A stretch of 25,901 bases of DNA, taken from the NCBI GenBank assembly GCA_017861095.1, contig JAGFXI010000003.1:1-25901 (forward strand), read 5' to 3'. Position 1 is the first letter of the stretch; each line of letters begins with the position of its first letter. Shown here piece by piece: positions 5,572 to 12,047 of the stretch. Both the position numbers and the translations under genes were made by a program. The notes below the pieces were generated by a model. That model did no database searches. It had not been told where the DNA came from and saw nothing but the letters and a program-made list of their open reading frames with translations. This DNA comes from Deltaproteobacteria bacterium. GTDB taxonomy: Bacteria; Desulfobacterota; Syntrophobacteria; BM002.

Positions 5572-5687
5572 AAAAAAAGACCTTGCACCTTCGGGCTTGC
5601 TTTCGGCTCCAAGGGATTTTTACACCCCTTCAAACCTACTTGCTCTCTAGCGCCCGGTGGTAGGCTCAAGACTCTCAGTGCAAGGTC
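5572..5687 (-). ncRNA. Candidate stand-alone structured RNA (about 116 nt)
   Basis: On the minus strand a sigma-70 promoter (5722-5694) predicts a start at G5687, the first base of GACCTTGCAC. The exact complement GTGCAAGGTC ends at 5579 and is followed directly by T7 (5578-5572). The transcript's 5' and 3' ends would therefore pair in a perfect 10-bp helix that also works as the terminator. Inside are CCTAC...GTAGG enclosing GCT-AGAG-AGC, AAGGG...CCCTT with a 10-nt loop, and CTTG...CAAG. A CGGGC in the second element can also pair with GCCCG near the 3' end as a possible pseudoknot. There is no coding potential. It is not 4.5S RNA (no GGAA-loop core) and there is no reverse transcriptase nearby as a retron would require. 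Family unknown. Confidence 0.65.
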
Positions 5688-5693
5688 GAATTA

Positions 5694-5722
5694 AACATAT
5701 ACGAGTCGGTCAATCTTGTCAA
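5694..5722 (-). promoter_or_regulatory. Sigma-70 promoter of the minus-strand RNA
   Basis: Read on the minus strand: TTGACA (5722-5717), 17-bp spacer, TATGTT (5699-5694). The -35 is perfect, the spacer ideal and the -10 matches 4 of 6. The predicted +1 is 7 bases past the -10, at G5687. Confidence 0.7.
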
Positions 5723-5745
5723 GCACCTCTTGTCGGTATTGTAGG

Positions 5746-5768
5746 GTAGGGATAGGGCCAGGAAGGGG
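5746..5768 (+). repeat. Duplicated leader segment, copy 2
   Basis: GTAGGGATAGGGCCAGGAA is a close copy of 5071-5089. Here it is followed by ATG at 5771, but that frame stops after six codons, so no gene uses it now. Confidence 0.45.
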
Positions 5769-5772
5769 CCAT

Positions 5773-5801
5773 GTTCACCGTAAGCCGTTAGCGGGAGCAA
5801 C
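5773..5801 (+). repeat. GTTCAC...GTTAG motif, copy D
   Basis: GTTCACCGTAAGCC, then GTTAGCGGGAGCAAC. It shares the AGCAAC/AACAAC right end with copy B and lies 55 bp upstream of the membrane-protein gene at 5856. Confidence 0.5.
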
Positions 5802-5855
5802 GAAGTCTTGGTCCGTAGGCGCGACCCTGGAGGTCCGGCCGGTGAGAGAGGTAAC

Positions 5856-6077
5856 ATGGCTAAGGTTCTTCGCCTTCTGGGGTACGTTCTGCTCGGTCTG
5901 GGCGTGGCGATTATCGTCGTGGGCTTGGGGGCGGTGCTCGTGTCCCAGGGGTGGGAGGCGTTCACTGATCTGTTCAGTCCATTCAACCTCCTTAACCTGT
6001 TGGTGATGACTGTCATCTTGGTTCCCGGTATTCTGCTTGTAAGTCTGGCCGAGAGGATGGAGAAGAGAAAAAACTGA
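5856..6077 (+). CDS. Small two-helix membrane protein
   Basis: This 73-residue protein starts at ATG 5856 with GAGAGG 4-5 bases upstream; earlier in-frame codons have no ribosome-binding site. It has two hydrophobic helices, residues 6-27 (RLLGYVLLGLGVAIIVVGLG) and 44-62 (LLVMTVILVPGILLVSLA), and a basic C-terminal tail (ERMEKRKN) predicted to be cytoplasmic. It is unrelated in sequence to the membrane protein at 4331. It could be an envelope-acting accessory protein of the mobile element. No known family is evident. Confidence 0.65.
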   Translation: MAKVLRLLGYVLLGLGVAIIVVGLGAVLVSQGWEAFTDLFSPFNLLNLLVMTVILVPGILLVSLAERMEKRKN

Positions 6078-6124
6078 GCCGAAGAGGCACGATCCTAGCG
6101 GTCTGTCGCTGTGGCTCAAAAGAG

Positions 6125-6209
6125 TTGCCCCACCCCGGGGCGCGAGATCCGAGGTGGGGCAATCGGGTGGTGACTTCTGGGGGGCAGAAAAGGAAGCAAT
6201 CTGCCCCAG
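6125..6209. repeat. Two tandem GC-rich hairpins
   Basis: TTGCCCCACC (6125-6134) pairs perfectly with GGTGGGGCAA (6153-6162). CTGGGGGGCAG (6177-6187) pairs with CTGCCCCAG (6201-6209) with two extra G. Neither is followed by a T tract, so simple termination is unlikely. They lie between the membrane protein and the recombinase promoter, where recombinase or regulator binding sites would be expected. Confidence 0.5.
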
Positions 6210-6293
6210 GAACCGAGAAAGTGGCTGCAAGACGGATGCCAGGGTGATCCCAAAGGCTGGCGGGAAAAAAGTGAGCCGGGTGCAGATTCCCTC

Positions 6294-6321
6294 TTGACAC
6301 CATGTAGCGAGTGGTTATAAT
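6294..6321 (+). promoter_or_regulatory. Consensus sigma-70 promoter for the RHH-integrase pair
   Basis: TTGACA (6294-6299), 16-bp spacer, TATAAT (6316-6321): both boxes are perfect. Just downstream TGGTATTGAACACCA (6321-6335) is an inverted repeat (TGGT/ACCA) at the expected start site, a good place for an autoregulatory operator. Confidence 0.85.
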
Positions 6322-6353
6322 GGTATTGAACACCAACAAGGAGGGAACGCACC

Positions 6354-6581
6354 ATGGGAAAGCAGAAGGAAATGAAAGAGACGGCAAAAAGGAAGGCGGG
6401 ACCGTCCACTGCAGCAACTTCCGTAATCTCCATCAGGATGCCTTCGGAACTGTTGACGGCGCTTCGTAAGAAGTCGGCGGAGGAGACTGTTAGGCTAGAC
6501 CAACGAGTCTCCATCAATCAGTTGGTGGTGGACATTCTCATGGAGGCCATGAGGGCTTACTTGAACGGCGGTGATCGGTAA
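6354..6581 (+). CDS. Ribbon-helix-helix (CopG/Arc-type) regulator
   Basis: This 75-residue protein starts at ATG 6354 behind AAGGAGGG (8-base spacing). After a basic, disordered N-terminus the ribbon-helix-helix fold is clear: beta strand SVISIRMPSE, helix A LLTALRKKSAEETV, turn RVSINQLVVD, helix B ILMEAMRAYL. Such dimeric proteins bind short inverted repeats. Its stop overlaps the recombinase start (TAATG at 6579-6583), so the two are co-translated. The context suggests it controls recombinase expression or serves as the excision/directionality factor, and the TGGT/ACCA repeat over the start site is a likely target. Confidence 0.8.
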   Translation: MGKQKEMKETAKRKAGPSTAATSVISIRMPSELLTALRKKSAEETVRLDQRVSINQLVVDILMEAMRAYLNGGDR

Positions 6582-7245
6582 TGGCAGTCACCGTAAGAGA
6601 GAAGGTCAGCGGCTCGGGGACGTGGTGGGTGTTTGTGAACCACCGAGGCAAACGCCTGAGCAAGAGGGTAGGCGACAAGGCCACGGCCAACAAACTCGCC
6701 AAGGAGATGCGGGAACGCCTTGCCAAGGACGACCTGGGGATGGTCAGGGAGAAGGTTCCTACGCTCGGAAACTACGCCGAGAAGCACATCAACTCACCCA
6801 TCCACGAGTGGACCGAAGGCACCCGGGAAAGCTACGGGCGGAACCTCGCATCAAACATCTCGCCTTATTCTATCGCTAAGATGCCCTTGAATGAGGTCAA
6901 GCTCCGGCACATCAAGGAGTGGATCGGGGAACTCAAGGCCAAGGGTCTCGCCAAGGGGACCATTCAGTTGGTCCTTGCGGTGCTTCACGGTGTCTTCGAG
7001 GCTGCCAGGATTGACGAGCACGTCCTCCCCGGCATACCTACGCCACGATCCGGCTGAGCCGAGGCCATAACCTCGTGGACGTGTCGGCGCAGCTCGGCCA
7101 CCAGGATGCTGCCTTCACTTTGAAGCAATACGTTCATTGGATTCCGAGGGCTCATCGAGGCCAGGTTGATGAGCTTGATACCGTGCACCTTTCCGCATCC
7201 CCGGCGCACCCTCGCCCGGAAACCCGCGCCAGCACTGTGCACTAA
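6581..7245 (+). pseudogene. int: Tyrosine recombinase/integrase with internal deletion
   Basis: ATG 6581 opens a typical phage-type integrase. Residues 1-50 form an arm-site DNA-binding domain (SGTWWVFVNHRGKRLSKRVG), and residues 60-145 a SAM-like core-binding domain (THRxSY-like EGTRESYGRNL through LAVLHGVFEAA). The frame ends at TGA 7055-7057. From 7030 another frame reads RHTYATIRLSRGHNLVDVSA, then QLGHQDAAFTLKQYVHWIP, to TAA 7243-7245. That is the C-terminal catalytic tail with the second Arg, the LGH His and the nucleophile Tyr. Missing are the first catalytic Arg, the Lys and the first His, about 130 residues by comparison with the family. The junction near 7028-7032 is out of frame, so the protein is inactive. 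Confidence 0.85.
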
Positions 7246-7516
7246 ATATATAGCACATTTTCGTGAACGTCCTCCGCTCGGTCGATTGACAAGGCGTCGG
7301 ATGCTGTGATAGGCGAAGTTCTGACGCAGAGCGACCTGCACGGCGCCTCGAAGACGGCCACGCTGCAGCCAGCCGTGCGGCGTAACCGGTGGGCGAAACG
7401 GCGGCGGGTCGAGGCAGCAGGGGTTGGAGAAGAAAGCGGCTTCGGCCCTGATCGCAGCCGCCTGGGCCAACTCATGAAGGAGGGTGCTTCCGCAGGGCAT
7501 TCTTGCGAGTCACGGA
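7246..7516. other. Intergenic stretch, right flank of the element
   Basis: No gene or RNA is convincing. A minus-strand frame has a short resemblance to the IS21 IstA C-terminus (RQNFAYHSIRRLVNR), but it cannot be extended. No tRNA or direct repeat that could be an attachment site is visible within the window. Confidence 0.4.
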
Positions 7517-7546
7517 CTGGCAGATCTTCGGGGTTTCAGGTATGAT
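7517..7546 (+). promoter_or_regulatory. Candidate sigma-70 promoter of the kinase gene
   Basis: CTGGCA (7517-7522), 18-bp spacer, TATGAT (7541-7546). It matches 4 of 6 and 5 of 6 consensus bases. The predicted start near 7553 leaves a leader of about 54 bases before ATG 7607. Confidence 0.45.
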
Positions 7547-7606
7547 AGCCACACATCGCCTGGGTTCCGGGATAGGATTTCTCTCCAGAGAATCAAGCCG
7601 TCGCCA

Positions 7607-9067
7607 ATGAGGAAGACCACCTTCAAGATTCGGCGGAGGGTAATACAGGCATTCGCCTTCTCGCTCCTTTCCGTCCTCATCTTTGCCGTTTTCAGTTTTA
7701 GGGTGCATCGTGAAATCGGATACCGGCTGAGGCTCCTGGAGCTCACGAGCGATCTCCTTTACAACATTCTCGAAGTTCGGCGGTTTGAGAAGAACTTCTT
7801 TCTCTACAAGCAGCCAGACAGTTTACGAGAAGCCATGTCCTACGTGGAGCGCGTAAAGGTGCTCTACAACAGCCACGAGGCGGAAATCCTCAGTTTAAAG
7901 GAGGGTCCCCAGACCCCCGCATTCTATCGAACCCTCCTCGGCTACGAAAAGGCCCTGGAGGAGATGCAATCTTGGTGGAAGGCCGGTGCGCCGGGGCTTT
8001 CGGCTCCGGATCTCTCTCGCATGGAAGATTCCTTGCGCAACCTTGGGCAAGAGCTCTTGGCGATGACGGAGAGCTGGGAGAAGCAAGAGAGGATACTCAT
8101 CGATCGACTGTTCCAGAGGGCTCTCTATCTTTTTCTCATCTCTGTAGTCGTGTTCATCGCCGTGGGGATCGTGGTAGCATTCTATCTCGCCCGGTTGCTC
8201 GTCCGTCCCATGTTCCAGATGCAACAGGCCATGGGGAAAATCGCCCACGGAGACTTCACCCCCATCCCGGAAACGGCGTGCCCTTCGGAGGAGTTTTCCA
8301 CCCTGTTCTGCGCCTTCAACCGGATGATCCAAGAGCTGCAAGAGCACCAGGAGCAGCTGCTGCAATCACGAAAGATTGCGGCGATCGGCACCCTCACCTC
8401 CGGCATCGCCCACGAATTGAACAATCCCATCAATAATATTGTCCTCACCGCCGAGACGCTCAAAGAGGATTTTCGTGAGCTCAGTCCAGAGGAGGCGCTG
8501 TCGCTGATTCAAGATATCCTTGGCCAGTCAGAACGGGCTGCCGAGATTGTGAAAGATCTCCTCGACTTTTCTCGATCGGAGCGACCGGAGTTCGAGGCGG
8601 TCGCGATTTCGTCTCTCCTGAATGACACCCTGAAACTCGTCAAGAACCAGCTCATGCTGTCAGCGGTAGAGCTGGAAACAGAGCTCCCGACCGATCTCCC
8701 CCTTGTCTCCGCTGACCGGAAAAGTCTGCGCCAGGCCTTCCTGAACCTTTTCATCAACGCTATCCAGGCAATGCCGAAAGGGGGCACCCTGATCATTCGC
8801 GCCTACGCGCCCGATGGACAGCCCTGGGTGAAGGTAGACGTGGTCGATACCGGTGTGGGTATCGCTGCCGAAAACCTCTCTCGCCTTTTCGAACCATTTT
8901 TCACCACCAAAGAGGTGGGGAGAGGCACAGGGCTCGGGCTCGCCGTCACCTATAGCATTCTTCAAAAGCATGGGGGGCGCATCGAGGTGCACAGCACACC
9001 CGGCCAGGGCTCTACCTTTTCCGTCAGTCTGCCGGTCAGCAGAGAAGCGACAGCGAGCGGGGTGTAA
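7607..9067 (+). CDS. Membrane sensor histidine kinase (NtrB/AtoS-like)
   Basis: This 486-residue kinase begins at ATG 7607 ([11 protein letters not shown]), chosen because a basic N-terminus then leads straight into TM1; the frame is open further upstream. TM1 is about 12-32. A helical extracytoplasmic sensor of about 140 residues follows, then TM2 (173-196) and HAMP (197-250). The HisKA H-box has His269 ([10 protein letters not shown]), and the ATPase domain shows the N box around Asn384, [14 protein letters not shown] and [10 protein letters not shown]. All catalytic motifs are intact. The sensor contains no PAS domain and no known binding motif, so the ligand cannot be named. It lies 6 bp upstream of its NtrC-type partner and surely phosphorylates it. 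Confidence 0.9.
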   Translation: MRKTTFKIRRRVIQAFAFSLLSVLIFAVFSFRVHREIGYRLRLLELTSDLLYNILEVRRFEKNFFLYKQPDSLREAMSYVERVKVLYNSHEAEILSLKEGPQTPAFYRTLLGYEKALEEMQSWWKAGAPGLSAPDLSRMEDSLRNLGQELLAMTESWEKQERILIDRLFQRALYLFLISVVVFIAVGIVVAFYLARLLVRPMFQMQQAMGKIAHGDFTPIPETACPSEEFSTLFCAFNRMIQELQEHQEQLLQSRKIAAIGTLTSGIAHELNNPINNIVLTAETLKEDFRELSPEEALSLIQDILGQSERAAEIVKDLLDFSRSERPEFEAVAISSLLNDTLKLVKNQLMLSAVELETELPTDLPLVSADRKSLRQAFLNLFINAIQAMPKGGTLIIRAYAPDGQPWVKVDVVDTGVGIAAENLSRLFEPFFTTKEVGRGTGLGLAVTYSILQKHGGRIEVHSTPGQGSTFSVSLPVSREATASGV

Positions 9068-9073
9068 AAAGGG

Positions 9074-10411
9074 ATGCGTGTTGCCGTCGTCGACGACGAA
9101 GAGATTGTGCGAAAACGTCTGCGAGGGGCCTTGCACAAGGAAGGCTACGCCCTGGAAACGTATGCCTCGGGAGAAGACTTTCTCAGGGAGTTTGAGCCGT
9201 CGAGGACGGATCTGGTCTTCCTGGATATGATCCTCCCCGGGGTCGACGGCACCGAGGTCCTGCGCCAGGTCAAGGCGAAGAGTCCAGGAACCGAGGTCGT
9301 TGTCATCACGGGACACGCTTCCATCGATGCGGCTATCGAGGCCATTAAACTGGGAGCCTTTCACTACCTGTCAAAGCCTCTCAAGCTCGATGAGATCAGG
9401 CATCTGGCGCACAAGGCCCTCGAGCACAAGCGGCTTGTCGAAGAGAACCGCAGGTTAAAGGTCCGTATAGAGTTCCGCGACGGATGGGGCGAGATGATCG
9501 GTATCAGCCCCCGGATCAAAGCGGTATTTCAGGTCATCGACAAGGTTGCTCCTCTGGACTGCAACGTCCTCATCCAGGGGGAGAGCGGCACGGGAAAGGA
9601 GCTGGTAGCCCGCTCGATTCATCGCCAGAGTCCCCGTCAGGATCGTCCCTTTGTGGCTTTCAACTGCGCCGGCTTCACGGAAGAATTGATTGCCAGCGAG
9701 CTCTTCGGTTACGAGCGGGGTGCCTTCACCGGGGCGACAGCTACCAAGATCGGACTTCTCGAAACCGCCCACCGGGGCACCGTCTTCATGGATGAGATTG
9801 CCGACATGCCCCTTTCCATGCAGGGAAAGCTCTTAAGGGTTATCCAGGAGAGGCGGATATTCCGCGTGGGCGGCAATCGCCCCATTCAGCTGGATCTCAG
9901 GTTGATCGCCGCGTCCAACAAGGACCTCAAGCGCGCAACGAAGGATGGACGCTTCCGTGAGGATCTCTATTTCCGCCTCAATGTGGTGGAGGTAACGCTT
10001 CCGAGCCTCATGGAACGGAAGGAAGATATCCCCCTCCTCATCCAGTATTTCCTGAACCACTACAGCCACAAGTTCTCGAAGCAGATCCTGGGAATTGATG
10101 ACAAGGCCCGGGACGTGCTGCTGGCATACTCCTACCCCGGCAATGTCCGCGAACTCCAAAATATAATCGAACGGGCCGTGGCTCTCGCTGAAGGGAACAC
10201 TCTCACCGTGAGCGATCTTCCTCTGGACCTCAGGGAGTATTCAGGGACCGCGGGTAGCCCCTGGACCTCCCTCCAGGAGCGCGAACGGGAGTACATCGGC
10301 AAGGTACTTCATTTTACCCACCACAATCTTGGGGAAACCGCCCGGATTCTGGAACTTCCCCGCACCACCCTCTGGCGCAAGATAAAAAAATACGGTCTCT
10401 CCCGAGGGTAG
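9074..10411 (+). CDS. NtrC-family sigma-54-dependent response regulator
   Basis: 445 residues. The receiver domain has the DD pair at 7-8, phospho-acceptor Asp51, Thr79 and Lys101. The AAA+ domain has Walker A GESGTGKE (169-176), the sigma-54 contact loop GAFTGA (216-221), Walker B VFMDEI (237-242), and sensor/arginine-finger segments through SYPGNVREL. A Fis-type helix-turn-helix occupies about 405-442 (NLGETARILELPRTTLWRKI). Every hallmark of a functional activator that remodels sigma-54 RNA polymerase is present. It is co-transcribed with the kinase. A sigma-54 promoter and three candidate binding sites lie immediately downstream, so its most obvious target is the UspA-TSUP operon. Confidence 0.93.
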   Translation: MRVAVVDDEEIVRKRLRGALHKEGYALETYASGEDFLREFEPSRTDLVFLDMILPGVDGTEVLRQVKAKSPGTEVVVITGHASIDAAIEAIKLGAFHYLSKPLKLDEIRHLAHKALEHKRLVEENRRLKVRIEFRDGWGEMIGISPRIKAVFQVIDKVAPLDCNVLIQGESGTGKELVARSIHRQSPRQDRPFVAFNCAGFTEELIASELFGYERGAFTGATATKIGLLETAHRGTVFMDEIADMPLSMQGKLLRVIQERRIFRVGGNRPIQLDLRLIAASNKDLKRATKDGRFREDLYFRLNVVEVTLPSLMERKEDIPLLIQYFLNHYSHKFSKQILGIDDKARDVLLAYSYPGNVRELQNIIERAVALAEGNTLTVSDLPLDLREYSGTAGSPWTSLQEREREYIGKVLHFTHHNLGETARILELPRTTLWRKIKKYGLSRG

Positions 10412-10423
10412 ATCACACTTCCC

Positions 10424-10440
10424 CTTTTCACCTTGAACCA
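10424..10440 (+). promoter_or_regulatory. Candidate activator site 1
   Basis: CTTTTCACCTTGAACCA, one of three 17-bp elements sharing TTTCAC-N3-nGAA-CA. Its centre is near -192 from the predicted sigma-54 start. Confidence 0.5.
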
Positions 10441-10454
10441 ACAACCCAGAGGAA

Positions 10455-10471
10455 TGTTTCACAACGGAACA
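10455..10471 (+). promoter_or_regulatory. Candidate activator site 2
   Basis: TGTTTCACAACGGAACA is the most palindromic copy (TGTTTC/GGAACA; ATGTT...AACAT extends it to 10454-10472). It lies 31 bp from site 1, close to three helical turns. Confidence 0.55.
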
Positions 10472-10518
10472 TGCTCTTCCCGTTCACCCCGCGGGCCCAG
10501 CCGGCCAACCCCCCGCGC

Positions 10519-10535
10519 CTTTTCACTTTGAAACA
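10519..10535 (+). promoter_or_regulatory. Candidate activator site 3
   Basis: CTTTTCACTTTGAAACA sits in a 25-bp segment (10518-10542) that matches 10423-10447 at 21 of 25 positions. It lies 95 bp from site 1, close to nine helical turns. Confidence 0.55.
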
Positions 10536-10597
10536 AGAATCCCTGTCCGAGCTCTTCCTGCTTCATATATCTAGATGATTTTACTAGATATAAATAT

Positions 10598-10613
10598 TGG
10601 CACGCATTCTGCT
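10598..10613 (+). promoter_or_regulatory. Sigma-54 (-24/-12) promoter
   Basis: TGGCACGCATTCTGCT fits TGGCACG-N4-TTGCW, with one mismatch in the -12 box and exact GG-N10-GC spacing (GG 10599-10600, GC 10611-10612). The predicted +1 near 10624 leaves only 5-8 bases before the UspA ATG codons. Confidence 0.75.
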
Positions 10614-10631
10614 CCTCTAAGGGATGCCATG

Positions 10632-11114
10632 ATGAAACGAATGCTTCTCGCCGTTGATCTCAACTCGCCTTCCTCTCGGGCCGCCTCCTACGCTGTGCAG
10701 CTGGCCGCCCGCCTGGGGTTTTCCCTTGTGCTCATGGCCGTCTCCCCCATCACTGAGGACCATCCGAGGCATGAGGACCTTTCCCTCGCCGAGCTTCCCA
10801 AGCGCCAGCAGACCTGGCTAGACACAGTAGTGGAGCAAAGCCAGCAAGAACGGGTGGGTCTGGAAATCTTCCTTTCCCTGGGCCCCTTGTACGAAGAGGT
10901 TGTCCGCTTTGTCCGCTCGCAGCCAGCCATCCACCTCATCGTCATGGGCGCGCCGGAAAAGCCCCGTGCTGCACACCGCGGGGACTCGCCCTCGGCGTTG
11001 TGGATCCTGCAAGACCTCTTTGAGGGAGAGGTGTTGTTGGTTCGGCGACAGGGAGAAGTCGTGCGTCTCACGGATCACCTTGATGCTACGGGATATGCGG
11101 GAAAGGAGCCCTGA
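10632..11114 (+). CDS. Single-domain universal stress protein (UspA family)
   Basis: 160 residues from ATG 10632 (MKRMLLAVDLNSPSSRAASY). The Rossmann-like UspA fold is seen in the first strand (MLLAVDL), helix SSRAASYAVQLAARLG, second strand and the HLIVMGAP strand. The usual nucleotide motif GxxG-x9-G(S/T) is degenerate here (MGAPEKPRAAHRGDSPSALW), so ATP binding is doubtful. An ATGATG pair (10629/10632) gives two possible starts. AAGGGA at 10619-10624 looks like a Shine-Dalgarno site, but it would be cut by the predicted sigma-54 start, so the message may be almost leaderless. It is the first gene of the operon, 2 bp before the exporter. Confidence 0.85.
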   Translation: MKRMLLAVDLNSPSSRAASYAVQLAARLGFSLVLMAVSPITEDHPRHEDLSLAELPKRQQTWLDTVVEQSQQERVGLEIFLSLGPLYEEVVRFVRSQPAIHLIVMGAPEKPRAAHRGDSPSALWILQDLFEGEVLLVRRQGEVVRLTDHLDATGYAGKEP

Positions 11115-11116
11115 AC

Positions 11117-12046
11117 ATGCTGTGGAGCCTCTATCTCCCCATTGCGGGGAACGCCACCAATATCCTTCTCCTTCTCGGACTGGGGGGAGTTGTGGGGTTT
11201 CTCTCGGGCCTCTTCGGCGTGGGCGGAGGCTTCCTCATGACGCCACTGCTCATCATGGTGGGAATACCGCCCACGGTGGCCGCTGCTTCAGATTCAAATC
11301 AGATTGTCGCCGCTTCCACCTCGGGGACCTATGCCCACTATCGCATGGGCAACGTGGACTTCAAGATGGGCATCTTTCTCCTTGTGGGCGGTGTGGTGGG
11401 AGGAACCCTGGGGGTGCAACTGATCAAGATCTTGCGCGCCCTCGGGAATGCAGACTTTGTCATCATGGTTACCTACGTGGTGATGCTAGGCGTGATCGGG
11501 TCGTACATGTTCATGGAAAGCCTCCAGAGCCTTCGCCACAAGGCCCCAAGAGCGAGGCCAGCCGCGCCCGCCAGGCCGTCGCTCTATGCCCGCCTCGTCC
11601 AGGCGCTACCATGGCGGATGAAGTTTGCCAAGTCGGGAGTAACCTTATCCCCCCTGCTTCCCATCATCCTGGGCCTGTTTGTGGGGATTCTCGCTGCTAT
11701 CATGGGAGTAGGCGGCGGTTTCATCATGGTGCCGGTCATGGTGTACCTCTTGCGGATGCCCATGCATGTGGTAGTTGGGACAAGCCTTTTTCAGATCCTC
11801 TTCACCTGTATCAATGTTACAGTCCTGCAGGCAATGACCAACAGGACGGTGGATATGGAACTGGCCATCATTCTCCTTCTCGGCTCCACCCTGGGAGCGC
11901 AGTTTGGCGCGCGATTGAGTCGGAAGCTCAAGGCAGATCAGCTGAAGATTCTCTTGGCCTCGATCGTGCTCGTGGTGATGATCCAGATGCTCGTCGGTCT
12001 GATTTTTCCCCCTCACCTGATGCTGGCGTACAAAGGAGCGCACTGA
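11117..12046 (+). CDS. TSUP family (TauE/SafE) anion exporter
   Basis: 309 residues from ATG 11117, with AAAGGAG upstream. There are eight or so hydrophobic helices in two homologous halves. Each half carries the signature glycine-rich motif: GLFGVGGGFLMTPLL near residues 31-45 and IMGVGGGFIMVPVMV in the second half. A basic, Pro-rich cytoplasmic loop (RHKAPRARPAAPARPS) separates the halves. TSUP proteins move sulfite, sulfoacetate, sulfolactate or related organic anions across the inner membrane. Pairing with a TIGR02186 protein is a recurrent arrangement. The substrate here is unknown; sulfite is the first guess. It is translationally linked to both neighbours. Confidence 0.9.
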   Translation: MLWSLYLPIAGNATNILLLLGLGGVVGFLSGLFGVGGGFLMTPLLIMVGIPPTVAAASDSNQIVAASTSGTYAHYRMGNVDFKMGIFLLVGGVVGGTLGVQLIKILRALGNADFVIMVTYVVMLGVIGSYMFMESLQSLRHKAPRARPAAPARPSLYARLVQALPWRMKFAKSGVTLSPLLPIILGLFVGILAAIMGVGGGFIMVPVMVYLLRMPMHVVVGTSLFQILFTCINVTVLQAMTNRTVDMELAIILLLGSTLGAQFGARLSRKLKADQLKILLASIVLVVMIQMLVGLIFPPHLMLAYKGAH

Positions 12047-12047
12047 A

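Noticed and set aside
5572..5687. Retron msr-msd interpretation of the paired 10-mers
   Set aside because: No reverse transcriptase gene lies on either side, and the minus-strand direction would need one in the 4.5-5.5 kb region, where only small unrelated genes occur.
4881..5801. Integron attC sites
   Set aside because: GTTAG and AAC boxes are present, but the full R/L box order, the complementary arms and an intI gene are not.
7246..7500. Minus-strand remnant resembling the IS21 IstA C-terminus (RQNFAYHSIRRLVNR)
   Set aside because: The similarity is short and cannot be extended in any frame. There are no terminal repeats and no IstB.
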